DNA of 64,000 bases from Candidatus Peregrinibacteria bacterium (GCA_018654255.1 JABILX010000002.1:1-64000); one strand, 5' to 3'; positions 17,796-26,629 are shown, counted from the first letter of the stretch. Notes: generated by a model from the letters alone, not told the origin. A program made the numbers and translations.

Positions 17796-17821
17796 TTATT
17801 AATGCAAATGATTCTTAATAA
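17796..17821 (+). promoter_or_regulatory. Candidate Fur/PerR operator
   Basis: TTATTAA and TTAATAA (inverted, 12 bases apart) enclose TGCAAATGATTC, which resembles half of a Fur box. It ends 4 bases before the Fur-family start, as expected for autoregulation. The match is partial. Confidence 0.4.
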
Positions 17822-17824
17822 GCC

Positions 17825-18262
17825 ATGCCGGCAAATAAAATGCCAATTTGTATTTGTACAACCTGCAAACCACGCCAAACCAAGCAGAGAACCATCATCC
17901 TTGAGGAAATACGAACTGTAAAAACTCACCCAACAGCAGATGAAATCTTCAGCATGGTCAAAAAAAGACTTCCAGGAATAAGCTTGGCAACTGTTTATAG
18001 AAATTTAGATTTCTTAGAAAAAGAAGGTGAAATTTTGAAACTAAAGCACAAAAACAACGAACAAAAAGCACATTACGACGGCTTCCCCACCCTGCACTAC
18101 CACCTAATATGCAAAGAATGTGGACAAATCCAGGATATCGACGATTGCGGATGCGTACTTCTAGACAACAAAAAAATGTCAAAAAAATATAGCTTTGAAA
18201 TAGATCCAAACACGATTGAAATAATGGGTCTATGTAAAAAATGTAAAAACTCTAACCAATAA
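17825..18262 (+). CDS. fur: Fur-family metal/peroxide regulator
   Basis: This 145-residue protein has the Fur layout. A winged helix carries HPTADEIFSMVKKRLPGISLATVYRNL (recognition helix ISLATVYRNL). The dimer domain has HYHLICKECG and a C-terminal CKKC, the Cys pairs for the structural zinc. The N-terminus adds a Cys motif (ICICTTCKP) that is not usual. It is not clear from sequence whether it senses iron, zinc or peroxide. Its position ahead of the superoxide reductase (5-base gap) and the Cys-rich peptide supports a PerR/Fur stress role. An imperfect palindrome upstream may be its own site. Confidence 0.85.
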   Translation: MPANKMPICICTTCKPRQTKQRTIILEEIRTVKTHPTADEIFSMVKKRLPGISLATVYRNLDFLEKEGEILKLKHKNNEQKAHYDGFPTLHYHLICKECGQIQDIDDCGCVLLDNKKMSKKYSFEIDPNTIEIMGLCKKCKNSNQ

Positions 18263-18266
18263 AATA

Positions 18267-18659
18267 ATGAAAAGCCACAGATGCAAAGTATGCGCATACA
18301 TTTGTGTAAACGACCTTCCAGATGATTATATCTGTCCCGTTTGCGGAGTAGGCAAAGATCAATTCGAAGAACTTCACCAACTAGGAGAAGAACAAACCGG
18401 TGGAGAAGCTCAAGAAAAACACGTTCCCGTAATATCTGGAGACGAAACATCAACTACAGTAACAGTAGGATCTGTAGAGCACCCAATGACAAACGAACAT
18501 CACATAGTATGGGCAGAACTCCATGAAGGAGACAAAGTCCTCAAAAAAATTGAACTACAAACAGACACCCCACCAGTAGCAAAATTTGAAGGAATCCCTT
18601 TCAAAGAAGGATACAAAGCAATCGCTTTCTGTAACCTCCATGGACTTTGGGAATCATAA
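18267..18659 (+). CDS. Rubredoxin-superoxide reductase fusion
   Basis: This 130-residue protein joins a rubredoxin-like zinc/iron knuckle (Cys at 6, 9, 23 and 26; CKVC then CPVCG) to a superoxide reductase domain. The SOR centre is visible as EKHVPVI, EHPMTNEHHIVWAEL and CNLHGLW, giving the four His and one Cys that hold the catalytic iron. SOR reduces superoxide to peroxide without making oxygen, typical of anaerobes and microaerophiles. The N-terminal domain may pass electrons to the SOR centre. It is second in the operon with Fur. The length suggests a class II-like neelaredoxin with an added rubredoxin finger. Confidence 0.85.
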   Translation: MKSHRCKVCAYICVNDLPDDYICPVCGVGKDQFEELHQLGEEQTGGEAQEKHVPVISGDETSTTVTVGSVEHPMTNEHHIVWAELHEGDKVLKKIELQTDTPPVAKFEGIPFKEGYKAIAFCNLHGLWES

Positions 18660-18692
18660 AATCTAAACATAAAATCAACTAACCAAATCAAA

Positions 18693-18824
18693 ATGGGATG
18701 CAAATCAGGATCATGCAAAGCTTGCAAAGACTGTAGTTGTGAATGCGAAATATCATGCAAAGAATGCGGTTGCGACTGTAACTGCGGAGATCAAGGATGC
18801 GGATGTGGATGCGGATGCGACTAA
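18693..18824 (+). CDS. 43-residue metallothionein-like Cys-rich protein
   Basis: An ATG at 18693 opens a frame of 43 residues with 15 cysteines (35%), at positions 3, 8, 11, 14, 16, 18, 22, 25, 27, 29, 31, 36, 38, 40 and 42. They are mostly in CxC or CxxC form, with Gly, Lys and acidic residues between and no aromatic residue. That is the profile of metallothioneins, though I match it to no known family by sequence. It is 33 bases downstream of the superoxide reductase in the same direction, so it is probably in the Fur operon. It stops 4 bases before the converging cysteine desulfurase. It could hold iron, zinc or copper, or buffer metal for the SOR. Confidence 0.7.
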   Translation: MGCKSGSCKACKDCSCECEISCKECGCDCNCGDQGCGCGCGCD

Positions 18825-18827
18825 GAT

Positions 18828-19997
18828 TTAAGCAAACCTCGAATTAGCAACTTTTTGAATACTTTTGATAAGTATCTGGGTTGCTTTTTCAATTTCTTTC
18901 TTCGTTGAGAATCTACTTAAAGAAAATCGAATAGTATTTTTAGCTTCATCGTCAGTAAGACCAATTGCCTTCAACACATGACTGACATGTCCTTTCTCCT
19001 GGGAACTACACGCAGACCCTTTTGAAGAACAAATACCAGAAACATTCAGATAATCACCCAACATTCCACCATTAACAGGAAACATTAGATTCATATTATT
19101 ACAAAGCCTCTTGCTCCCAGATCCTTCATCACGAGGACCATTTAACTTCACACCAAGTTCAGCTACCAAGACCTGATCAATAAAATAATCGCGAAGCTTA
19201 ATCATGTCTTTTACGTGCCCACTTTTGGAAGCCAACTTCACCGCCTCAGCAAATCCAACGATACCAGAGACATTTTCCGTCCCAGCACGTCTACCTGCTT
19301 CATGATTTCCTCCATGCGAAACTGGAGTCAACGAAATCCCATCTCGAACATACAAAGCCCCAACTCCTTTTGGTCCATGGATTTTGTGAGAATTCAGCGT
19401 AACCAAGTCCAGCCCCATTTTGCCAACATTCACATCAACCTTTGTAAAACTTTGACACGCATCGGTATGTAAATGAACTCCCTTATCATGACAAATCTCA
19501 CTTATAGCCTTCAAATCCTGAACAGTCCCAATCTCATTATTTCCGTGAATAATCGTTACCAAAAAAGTCTCATCCCTCAAAGCGCCACGAAGTTGATCCA
19601 AATCAACAAAACCTTCAGAATCAACATCCAACCAAGTCACCTCAAACCCCTGAGTCTTTAGCCACTCACAGGTAGTCTTCACACAACTATGCTCAATCTT
19701 AGTAGTAATAATATGGTTTTTCCCTGTACCAGATTCCTTTTGATAAAAAGCCAAACCTTTAATCGCAAGATTATTAGACTCGGTTCCGCCAGAAGTAAAA
19801 ATAATTTCCTCATCTTTTGCCCCAATAGATTTAGCAATCACATGCCTAGCATCCTCGAGGGCACGATGAGCGTCAGACCCCATCTGATGTGCCGAACTAG
19901 GGTTTGCACAAACCTCACTAAAAAAAGGCGTCATCTTTCGGATCACCTTCGGATCAACTTCAGTGCTAGCCCCATTGTCCAAATAAATCATTTTCAT
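18828..19997 (-). CDS. Cysteine desulfurase (NifS/IscS family)
   Basis: This 389-residue protein has all key residues: the PLP-stacking His in IEHSCVK, HTDACQSF with the Asp that holds the pyridine nitrogen, the Schiff-base Lys in SHKIHGPKG, and the active Cys in the mobile loop SSKGSACSSQ. It takes sulfur from cysteine for Fe-S clusters and tRNA thiolation. The loop fits the IscS-like group rather than SufS. No scaffold gene (iscU, sufU) is near. It converges on the Fur operon, ends 4 bases past the Cys-rich gene, and reads from its own promoter. Confidence 0.9.
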   Translation of the reverse strand: MKMIYLDNGASTEVDPKVIRKMTPFFSEVCANPSSAHQMGSDAHRALEDARHVIAKSIGAKDEEIIFTSGGTESNNLAIKGLAFYQKESGTGKNHIITTKIEHSCVKTTCEWLKTQGFEVTWLDVDSEGFVDLDQLRGALRDETFLVTIIHGNNEIGTVQDLKAISEICHDKGVHLHTDACQSFTKVDVNVGKMGLDLVTLNSHKIHGPKGVGALYVRDGISLTPVSHGGNHEAGRRAGTENVSGIVGFAEAVKLASKSGHVKDMIKLRDYFIDQVLVAELGVKLNGPRDEGSGSKRLCNNMNLMFPVNGGMLGDYLNVSGICSSKGSACSSQEKGHVSHVLKAIGLTDDEAKNTIRFSLSRFSTKKEIEKATQILIKSIQKVANSRFA

Positions 19998-20068
19998 ACG
20001 AAGAGAATTATACTTGTTTCTTCCTGAAAGCCAAATAATTCAACTCAATTTGTTTATAATTTCATCAA

Positions 20069-20563
20069 TCATGCTCCACCAAAATAACTATTTACAAAAG
20101 TTCCAACCAAATAAGTCAGTAAAATTACCAAACAAGTAATCGCCAAATGCTCAAACACAACATGCCAAGCACTAACCTTCTGCTTCACAGCAAACAAATA
20201 ACTAAACACACTAATTAGAAAAACACCAAACGCAATACTAACAAAAATTGCAGTATCAAGAGGCAAAGTCAAAACAGGTATCACAAAAATTGACGCAAAT
20301 ATAACTTTGAATATCAAAGTAGAAAAAGTAGCCACCCACACATCCTTCAAACCATCATTTTTCCCACGAATAGACTCTTCAGAAACATGAACAGCCATAG
20401 CATCAGCCAGAGAATCCCCTATCGCTATCAACAAAATTCCACCGATAACAGCAACTTTTGAATGAGTCCCCGCATTCAGCCCAACCATCATACCCAAAGT
20501 AGTAATAATTCCAGACGTCAGTCCAAACCCAAAACCTTTCATCCAAGCTTTTTTAACAGCCAT
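20069..20563 (-). CDS. VIT/CCC1-like metal transporter
   Basis: This 164-residue protein is nearly all membrane helices (about five). The start GFGFGLTSGIITTLGMMVGLNAG and the following GDSLADAMAVHVSEES match the vacuolar iron transporter (VIT1/CCC1) family, whose members move iron or manganese out of the cytoplasm. The family has a ferritin-like insertion in some members; here it is absent. It starts 4 bases after the stop of the Ser-rich gene (20567), so they share a transcript. Placement near Fur and SOR fits iron handling, though it is in another operon. The stop is TGA. Confidence 0.75.
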   Translation of the reverse strand: MAVKKAWMKGFGFGLTSGIITTLGMMVGLNAGTHSKVAVIGGILLIAIGDSLADAMAVHVSEESIRGKNDGLKDVWVATFSTLIFKVIFASIFVIPVLTLPLDTAIFVSIAFGVFLISVFSYLFAVKQKVSAWHVVFEHLAITCLVILLTYLVGTFVNSYFGGA

Positions 20564-20566
20564 CTT

Positions 20567-21286
20567 TTATGAGATTAATTTATATACTTTCCCTCCTTTT
20601 AAAGGACGAGCAAAAGTCTTTATCCCAACGTCGTCGCCACTATAAGCAGTCATAACATCCTCTTGATCGATTTGCATTGAAGAAAGCTCCTGTTCAAACA
20701 AACCAGTAACCGATTCAAATATCAATTTATCCCCCACCCGAATACTTTTCGTCAACTGCACAGCCGCAACATCAACACTATCGAAAAAACCATCAACAAC
20801 CCCACACTCCTGCATTTCACGCACATCGGCAGAGCTGTCAACCATCGGAGCAGAAAATCCTCCAGAATCAGCTATCCTACTTTCCGCAGCACTCAAAGAA
20901 GCAAATCCACCACCAGAACTAGAAGAAGACATCCCGCCTGCTGCCCGCCTCTCAGCAAGCTTCGCCTTCAACCTCTCTCGCCTTTCATAAACACTCTCAG
21001 TAGAAGCCCCAGACGACAACGAACTAGAACCAATAGAAGAAGTTCCACTGGTAGAAGCTCCTCCCCAAGAAAAACCAGAGCCAGAAGAGCTCGAAGAAGT
21101 CCTTGAGCTAGACAAGCTAGAAGTCCTCCTAATCCTCTTCCTCTTTGGCTTCACAACAGGAACCCCAGCCTCTTTCCTCTGCAGAGCAGTTGCAAGAGCA
21201 GGTCTCTTCCTAGCTTTCGCAGACAAGCTCCTCTTTCTCTTGAAAGCAGGCACGTTTGGTGACTTTTCTGTTTTGGCACGAGGCAT
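20567..21286 (-). CDS. Basic Ser-rich protein ending in an EF-Tu domain-2-like barrel
   Basis: This 239-residue protein has a Lys/Arg-rich N-terminus (residues 1-55), a Ser/Gly-rich low-complexity middle (55-150), and a folded end. The end (VDVAAVQLTKSIRVGDKLIF, then FEQELSSMQIDQ and DDVGIKTFARPLKGGKVYKL) matches the translation-protein beta-barrel known from EF-Tu domain 2 and small EF-like proteins. The barrel could bind RNA or a ribosomal partner, and the basic tail would fit RNA binding. I do not know a protein with this exact layout. It is followed by the VIT-like gene. Confidence 0.6.
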   Translation of the reverse strand: MPRAKTEKSPNVPAFKRKRSLSAKARKRPALATALQRKEAGVPVVKPKRKRIRRTSSLSSSRTSSSSSGSGFSWGGASTSGTSSIGSSSLSSGASTESVYERRERLKAKLAERRAAGGMSSSSSGGGFASLSAAESRIADSGGFSAPMVDSSADVREMQECGVVDGFFDSVDVAAVQLTKSIRVGDKLIFESVTGLFEQELSSMQIDQEDVMTAYSGDDVGIKTFARPLKGGKVYKLIS

Positions 21287-21314
21287 TAAATGAGGTTAAA
21301 CCTCCACAATTCTA

Positions 21315-22628
21315 CTACAATTTTTCAATCTCACCAATAAGAGCGTCCAATCCCAAATTTCCAACCCCACCTTTATGCTGAGATTCCTTCAACATCTCAA
21401 CAATTTCATCCTTATTAACAGTCAAATCATCCAGATGGTTTCCAACCTCAAAATAAGCATCACGGAAAGGCATACCTCCCTTAACAAGAGCAAAAGCCTT
21501 GTGAGTTGCAAAAAGCTCAGGAGTCATAGCATCATAGAGTCGATCCTCGTTTGGCGTTATATTTTGCGCAATGATAGAAGCTACATTCAAAGAGTCCTGA
21601 GTGAATTGAAGCCCAAGGAAATAAGGCCTCTTCAACTCCTGTCCATCACGATGATAGCCAGACATCTTATTCATATAATTCATCAAAATCTCAGCACGAG
21701 CAGCAATCACAGTCGCCCCACGCGCACGTAACAATTCAGCAACATCAAGATTCTTCTTCTGAGGCATGATAGAAGATCCAGTCGCAATATTATCTCCAAA
21801 TTCAAAGAATCTATATTGTCCAGACGAGAACAAAATCGCATCAGTCGCAAATTTATTCAGCGTCATCATCAAATGAACACACGCATCCAACACCATCGCA
21901 TGATTTTTCGCACGCGAATTGTGACAATAAATCGAATTACTCTGAGTCTTCTCAAAACCAAGCAATTCAGTCAAATAATCTCTATCAAACCCAAACGGTG
22001 TCCCATACCCAGCCCCAGTTCCAAGAGGATTTTGATTGTTTATCTTCGCAACAGTATCCAAAAATTGGATATCATCAACCAATCCTTCTGCAAAACTTCC
22101 CAACCACATTCCAACAGTAGTCGGCATCGCCTTCTGCATGTGAGTATAGCCTGGCATTGGCATGAATTCATACTTCTTAGCAGATTTAGCAAATCCAAGA
22201 GCCGCCTTCACAGCAAACTCACGAATCTCAACCAATCTTGACCGAATATAAAGTCTCTCTGTCACTATCACCTGATCATTTCGCGAACGAGCAGTATGAA
22301 TCTTCTTCCCAACATCCCCATAATTCCCAACCAAATAAGACTCAATAGCAGTATGACAATCCTCATCCTCCAACTTCACCTCAAAATCCCCCTTCTCCCA
22401 TAGCTCACGAATCTCCGCTAATCCTTTTTCCAAATCAGCCAATTCAGCATCATCCAAAATTCCATCTTTATGCAGCATTTTCGCATAAGCAATCGACCCA
22501 TCCACATCAAAAGGAACCAATTGCTGATCATAACCGATATCTTTTCCGGCATTGTATTCCTCGACAGTGTGATCCATCTCAACCACATCTTCTTTGTGCC
22601 AAAGTTTTCTTTTTACAGTTTTAGTCAT
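21315..22628 (-). CDS. argH: Argininosuccinate lyase
   Basis: This 437-residue protein of the fumarase/aspartase superfamily has HTARSRNDQV, GYTHMQKAMP (the catalytic His region) and the flexible loop GSSIMPQKKNLDVAEL with the catalytic Ser. The KKNLD form is specific to ArgH, which splits argininosuccinate to arginine and fumarate. The N-terminus LWHKEDVVEMDHTVEEYNAG is also normal. No argG or other arginine gene is near, so it stands alone or works with genes elsewhere. It starts 1 base from the stop of the amidohydrolase gene upstream, so the two probably form one unit. Confidence 0.9.
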   Translation of the reverse strand: MTKTVKRKLWHKEDVVEMDHTVEEYNAGKDIGYDQQLVPFDVDGSIAYAKMLHKDGILDDAELADLEKGLAEIRELWEKGDFEVKLEDEDCHTAIESYLVGNYGDVGKKIHTARSRNDQVIVTERLYIRSRLVEIREFAVKAALGFAKSAKKYEFMPMPGYTHMQKAMPTTVGMWLGSFAEGLVDDIQFLDTVAKINNQNPLGTGAGYGTPFGFDRDYLTELLGFEKTQSNSIYCHNSRAKNHAMVLDACVHLMMTLNKFATDAILFSSGQYRFFEFGDNIATGSSIMPQKKNLDVAELLRARGATVIAARAEILMNYMNKMSGYHRDGQELKRPYFLGLQFTQDSLNVASIIAQNITPNEDRLYDAMTPELFATHKAFALVKGGMPFRDAYFEVGNHLDDLTVNKDEIVEMLKESQHKGGVGNLGLDALIGEIEKL

Positions 22629-22629
22629 A

Positions 22630-23682
22630 TTAAATTAGTTTAAAAGTTTTATATGCATTAATTGTGACAATTTCAGCTAACTCACGAGGTTTGTAATACC
22701 TACAAGCACTAGCCATCATACGAACTTCATCCCAAATATCTCCAGAAATATCCGGCTCATACACATCACTAACATTATCAAGCCCCATACACACATTCAC
22801 CCCAGCCTCAATCATCTCCGGAACAGGAGCTATAGAATTGTGCAAAGGCGCCATTTTGTCATCGTGTTGCTTCATAGCAATAGCGGCAGTCGGACAAACA
22901 ATCACATTCGCCCCAACATCCTTCAACCCTTTGATAATCTCAGTCCGCACTTCTTTCGGCTGTGCTGCAACAGATATACAATGTAAGAAATTAACTCTTC
23001 CTTCCCACCCATGCTCACCCACCTTCGCAATCAACTTCTCAGTGTCCCTCTCTAGAGGATTATTCTCCTGATCAATATGCACCTCCAAGTCTTTATCCAA
23101 ATTTTTCGCGATCCCAAAAATCACATCCATATGCTTCAAATCACCCTCCCCAGCCGCCAATCGACGATCAGCAGACGGTAAACCACCAACTCCATCGCTC
23201 AAAGCACAAGCCTCTTCAAAAATCTTAATCTTCTCAGGATCATACCCACTCCCATCCTCATTCAAAAACCCCTGTGTAGGATGCGCCGACCATCGTAACA
23301 AAAGCCGCCCAGCATATTCTTCTTTCAATTCAGCAAAAGCCTTCACGACAGCCAAACCAGTATTTTTGTCAGCATCAGCATGAGTATGAAAAACAGAAAC
23401 CCCCTGTTCAACCATCATATCCAAAACTCCTCGCACACGAACCTTCATTTTCTCAGGATTTTGACCATTCTCTTTGCGAACAGCGTCAACAAGACGCCAT
23501 TTCTCCTCCATAAGAGCCATAGATTGCTCCCAAGATTCCCTATCAACAGTATAAGCACGATCAAGATGCGCGTGACCTGAAACCATACCCATTATCTTTC
23601 CATCAGATTCATTCTTGATCCTTTCCACTTCTTCAAAAAACATTTTTTTCAAAAGAAACACAGGTTTGGTAACTTCGTTCAT
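22630..23682 (-). CDS. Amidohydrolase family protein (cytosine-deaminase-like)
   Basis: From the ATG at 23682 the product is 350 residues. A further in-frame ATG at 23709 is possible but the extra codons look like leader. Metal ligands of the amidohydrolase TIM barrel are visible: SGHAHLDRA and FHTHAD early, EVHIDQENN and FLHCISVA in the middle, and the Asp in MGLDNVSDVYEP. This is close to the cytosine deaminase/atrazine hydrolase branch. The N-terminal beta-sandwich that most members have is short and the C-terminal strand piece after NAYKTFKLI is missing. The substrate is unknown. It precedes argH directly, and the pair may be functionally linked (nitrogen salvage). Confidence 0.75.
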   Translation of the reverse strand: MNEVTKPVFLLKKMFFEEVERIKNESDGKIMGMVSGHAHLDRAYTVDRESWEQSMALMEEKWRLVDAVRKENGQNPEKMKVRVRGVLDMMVEQGVSVFHTHADADKNTGLAVVKAFAELKEEYAGRLLLRWSAHPTQGFLNEDGSGYDPEKIKIFEEACALSDGVGGLPSADRRLAAGEGDLKHMDVIFGIAKNLDKDLEVHIDQENNPLERDTEKLIAKVGEHGWEGRVNFLHCISVAAQPKEVRTEIIKGLKDVGANVIVCPTAAIAMKQHDDKMAPLHNSIAPVPEMIEAGVNVCMGLDNVSDVYEPDISGDIWDEVRMMASACRYYKPRELAEIVTINAYKTFKLI

Positions 23683-23750
23683 AATTTTTAAATTAAATGC
23701 CCTTTGCAAAGAAAAATACCATCCAAAAATCTAAAAAACAACAAAACTTA

Positions 23751-25358
23751 CTATCCAGAAATCCCTCTAAATGCTCTAGATATTAGACCACGAATACCTT
23801 TCTTCTTCCTCTCAAGCTCATAAACAATCTGGAATCTATTTAAAGTATCGTTCTCCTCAGAATCAAACAACATTCCCATGGAGTCTATTTTAACTTTAAT
23901 TCCATAAACATTCTCCATATAACGCGGAACCAACAAGAATTTCTCAACCGGAATAATAGCATGTGGATTAGAAGTAGAATCCTGAAAAAGTTGACTTAAC
24001 CAAACAGCATTATCAGCCTTCGTCCGTCCATCCACACTCCTATCCCCGAGAGGAACTGAAGACCAAGCTGGACTCACCACAACACACTTCCCCCCTTCCT
24101 TAAGCTTACTAGCCAAAACATCATCAACCAAAAGACGAATATCACCCCTCAACTTATGAAGCAAACTAGCAAAAACAGCAGTATCTATAGAACCAGGCTC
24201 AGAGATTCCATCAGGCAAAGCGCCATCCCCCAAGTCTAGATCAGCCCCAACATAAGAAACATTCCCTGAAGTACCAAACAACTGATCACCAAGACCATAC
24301 TCAGAGAGATCTATTCCTCTACCCTCTCTTTTTTTAAAAATTTTATCTATAGCATAAAATACAGCTTGTTGATGCTTGAAAGAAGCTTCCGCCTCAACAA
24401 AAGGTGGCACACCAGATCCATAGCTAACATTCACCCCATTAGAAGAGTGATAATTCACCAAAGGTTGAGTAGTATCTCCTCTATAAACCCTCGCATTAAT
24501 TTGACTCTGATACATAGAAGCCCCCATACGATACGCCTTTACTTTTGAAACTAAATCCATGATCTCAATTCCAGCAGGAGTATGCATCAAATATTTTTCA
24601 GTTAATCCAAGAACCTCCCTCAGAATAACAGATTCCTGCAAAGGCATTTTATCCTGATCATTGTCTCCAATAACAAATCTCAAAAGCTTCAAACAATGCT
24701 TATAAACATCTTCAGAATGAGGATTAGGATGTGCTACTTCAAACGGATAAAATTTATCATCATTAGGAGAACGCTTTTGAGCAACAAGCCATCTGCACAA
24801 ACCAGGAATTACAGAAAGAAAAACTTGACTCCTATAACGATTCAAAACTATCCTCCCCTCAGTCCTAGCAACACTACCATAATTATCAAGATCCTTTTTT
24901 GTAGACCTAGGTAAATATTTTCTTAAATTCAACAAACACCTGTAATACAAACCAACCAACTCTTTAACCTCCATCCCCATCAATTTTCTAACCAAACTAG
25001 AAGAAAGTCTCTCGGAAACCCCACCTACCAATCTTGAAACAAGCAACAAATACTCATCAAAAGCCCTAACCCCAAAATCACCTCCCTCAAGCTCACCTCT
25101 AAAACGATCTGTAAAATCTCTATCAAAATCCACATGTTGAGTCGACCACTCACTAGCACGCAAAGAGTAATTTTGATCAGTATAATTAAGCAATTCCTCA
25201 ACCTGTAAATCCTTCAAAACATCGAAATCACCACTCCTCAAATCACCCCCATTATATCCACCAAACTCGCCTAAATCACAAAGATGGTGCAAAGAATCGC
25301 TATAACTACGATTCTCTAAACCCGATAAATCTACATATTTGTCTAAATCAAGAGGCAT
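23751..25358 (-). CDS. Large hypothetical protein
   Basis: This 535-residue soluble protein has no motif I can name with confidence. The stretch NVSYVGADLDLGDG, then SIDTAVFASLLHKLRGD and KLKEGGKCVVVSPAW (about residues 355-435) has the spacing of a Rossmann methyltransferase (a strand with acidic end, a middle strand and an EGG turn), so a diverged SAM-binding domain is possible. The N-terminal 300 residues are helical. A minus-strand TGGTATAGT lies 31 bases upstream and may be the -10. No partner genes are evident. Confidence 0.45.
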   Translation of the reverse strand: MPLDLDKYVDLSGLENRSYSDSLHHLCDLGEFGGYNGGDLRSGDFDVLKDLQVEELLNYTDQNYSLRASEWSTQHVDFDRDFTDRFRGELEGGDFGVRAFDEYLLLVSRLVGGVSERLSSSLVRKLMGMEVKELVGLYYRCLLNLRKYLPRSTKKDLDNYGSVARTEGRIVLNRYRSQVFLSVIPGLCRWLVAQKRSPNDDKFYPFEVAHPNPHSEDVYKHCLKLLRFVIGDNDQDKMPLQESVILREVLGLTEKYLMHTPAGIEIMDLVSKVKAYRMGASMYQSQINARVYRGDTTQPLVNYHSSNGVNVSYGSGVPPFVEAEASFKHQQAVFYAIDKIFKKREGRGIDLSEYGLGDQLFGTSGNVSYVGADLDLGDGALPDGISEPGSIDTAVFASLLHKLRGDIRLLVDDVLASKLKEGGKCVVVSPAWSSVPLGDRSVDGRTKADNAVWLSQLFQDSTSNPHAIIPVEKFLLVPRYMENVYGIKVKIDSMGMLFDSEENDTLNRFQIVYELERKKKGIRGLISRAFRGISG

Positions 25359-25432
25359 GCCTCAATTTTTTACACATTAGGAAATGAACTATACCACTTC
25401 TTCGAAAAATGACAACGCCAAGACAGTTCTTG

Positions 25433-25460
25433 TTGACTTTTGAATCAATAGTTGTACTAT
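25433..25460 (+). promoter_or_regulatory. Promoter of the signalling cluster
   Basis: TTGACT, a 16-base spacer and TACTAT lie upstream of the ATG at 25484. The implied start point near 25467 rules out a longer reading frame from 25409. Confidence 0.55.
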
Positions 25461-25483
25461 TTAGCCCAACATATACCAGAAAC

Positions 25484-25960
25484 ATGCATTCACAAATTAA
25501 AAACCCCACGGAAGAACCAACTTTTGACACACCTGATCAAATAAAAAAGGATCAGGCAATATCAATTTTGGTAGTAGGAAACTTATGTGATCACGTCAGA
25601 GCCGCTATAACAGAGAATCTAGGAATAGAAGGTATGATAGTCCTATCACATGAAGACTTTCAATCACTGTCAGAACCTATAAAAACAAACACAATTTTAG
25701 TCAAAGACGAAGAAGAAATCCAATCAAGACCAGTTGAAGATAGAGCTAGAACATTAGAAACACTAAGAAAAATACAATCAAAACACTTGGACTCTCTACC
25801 TGACGATCATCTGATAATAATCGTATCAAATACAAGAGATTCCGTAGGATTCTTCACAAACATCCCAGAATTAAGAAATCAAACAACAATTCCAGATGAA
25901 AACCCAGAAATAGTAATAAGAGAAATATTTCTAAGAAAAGAAGAACTTCTCAAACAATAA
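25484..25960 (+). CDS. Degenerate receiver-like protein
   Basis: From the ATG at 25484 the product is 158 residues (the promoter lies inside the longer frame). After a polar leader, ISILVVGNLCDHVRAAITENLG looks like strand one and helix one of a receiver domain. Later HLIIIVSNTRDSV resembles strand four, but the phospho-acceptor Asp cannot be placed with confidence. It is the first of three genes in a row with another such protein and a PAS/GAF sensor. A scaffold or dedicated partner of that sensor is possible. Confidence 0.45.
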   Translation: MHSQIKNPTEEPTFDTPDQIKKDQAISILVVGNLCDHVRAAITENLGIEGMIVLSHEDFQSLSEPIKTNTILVKDEEEIQSRPVEDRARTLETLRKIQSKHLDSLPDDHLIIIVSNTRDSVGFFTNIPELRNQTTIPDENPEIVIREIFLRKEELLKQ

Positions 25961-26020
25961 AGGTTGACAAAACTCCTGTAAAATGGCACACTTCCTCTCC
26001 TGGGAATTTTAAACAATCCT

Positions 26021-26611
26021 ATGGAGGAAAAAACCGATTTATTATCTCAAATATTATACGCAGACGGAGACATTGCACAACATGATGCTAGATCAGATGC
26101 AATGGAAAGACTCATGTCACCAGAAATAAAAGTTGTAACTGTAGAAACAGCAGATGACGCAATTAGCTTACTAAGAGAAGACACTAACAACAGAATAATT
26201 GCTGTCGTTCTAAGCCAAGGCCTAGGAAAAGATGAAGTAAGGAAAGCTTTGAAGTATTTGGAACATATCGGGACAAAAAACATAGCAAGATTTTTAATAG
26301 TCACACAAAGCCAGGAAAAATACCAAGATTTTATCACAGACCTTTTAAGATCAAACCAACACCCCGGAACAGTCATTCCTGGTATACGAGCTCCATTCGA
26401 CATAGCAAAAACAATCAGAGACAGATTGATATCAAAAAGCTTAATATTAAACATATCAATATCTGCTGCAGAAGACTTCGATCCATCAATAACAAGAGAT
26501 ATGTTTAGACCAGATTTCACAAACTCTCTTCCAGAAGACTCACTTACACCCTCATCTCCCACAGCAACTGAAGAAGAAACAACCCAAGAAATTGATAATC
26601 CAGAAAATTAG
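26021..26611 (+). CDS. Pseudo-receiver domain protein
   Basis: This 196-residue protein keeps the receiver fold order. ILYADGD is strand one with the acidic pair. NRIIAVVLSQG sits where the phospho-Asp strand should be, but with Ser instead of Asp. ARFLIVTQSQ is strand four, and GTVIPGIRAPFD is strand five with Ala-Pro in place of the usual Lys-Pro. This is a receiver that probably cannot be phosphorylated in the normal way. A 60-residue tail ends in a Glu/Thr-rich stretch. It lies between 25484 and the PAS/GAF sensor, in the same direction and 18 bases from the latter. Confidence 0.55.
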   Translation: MEEKTDLLSQILYADGDIAQHDARSDAMERLMSPEIKVVTVETADDAISLLREDTNNRIIAVVLSQGLGKDEVRKALKYLEHIGTKNIARFLIVTQSQEKYQDFITDLLRSNQHPGTVIPGIRAPFDIAKTIRDRLISKSLILNISISAAEDFDPSITRDMFRPDFTNSLPEDSLTPSSPTATEEETTQEIDNPEN

Positions 26612-26629
26612 TAATATACTAAAAACAGG

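Noticed and set aside
22630-23709. Complete cytosine deaminase assignment
   Set aside because: Metal ligands support an amidohydrolase, but substrate residues cannot be verified by eye and the end is short, so only the family is named.
25409-25483. Longer start for the first receiver-like protein
   Set aside because: A TTGACT/TACTAT promoter lies inside this stretch, so translation from 25484 is more likely.
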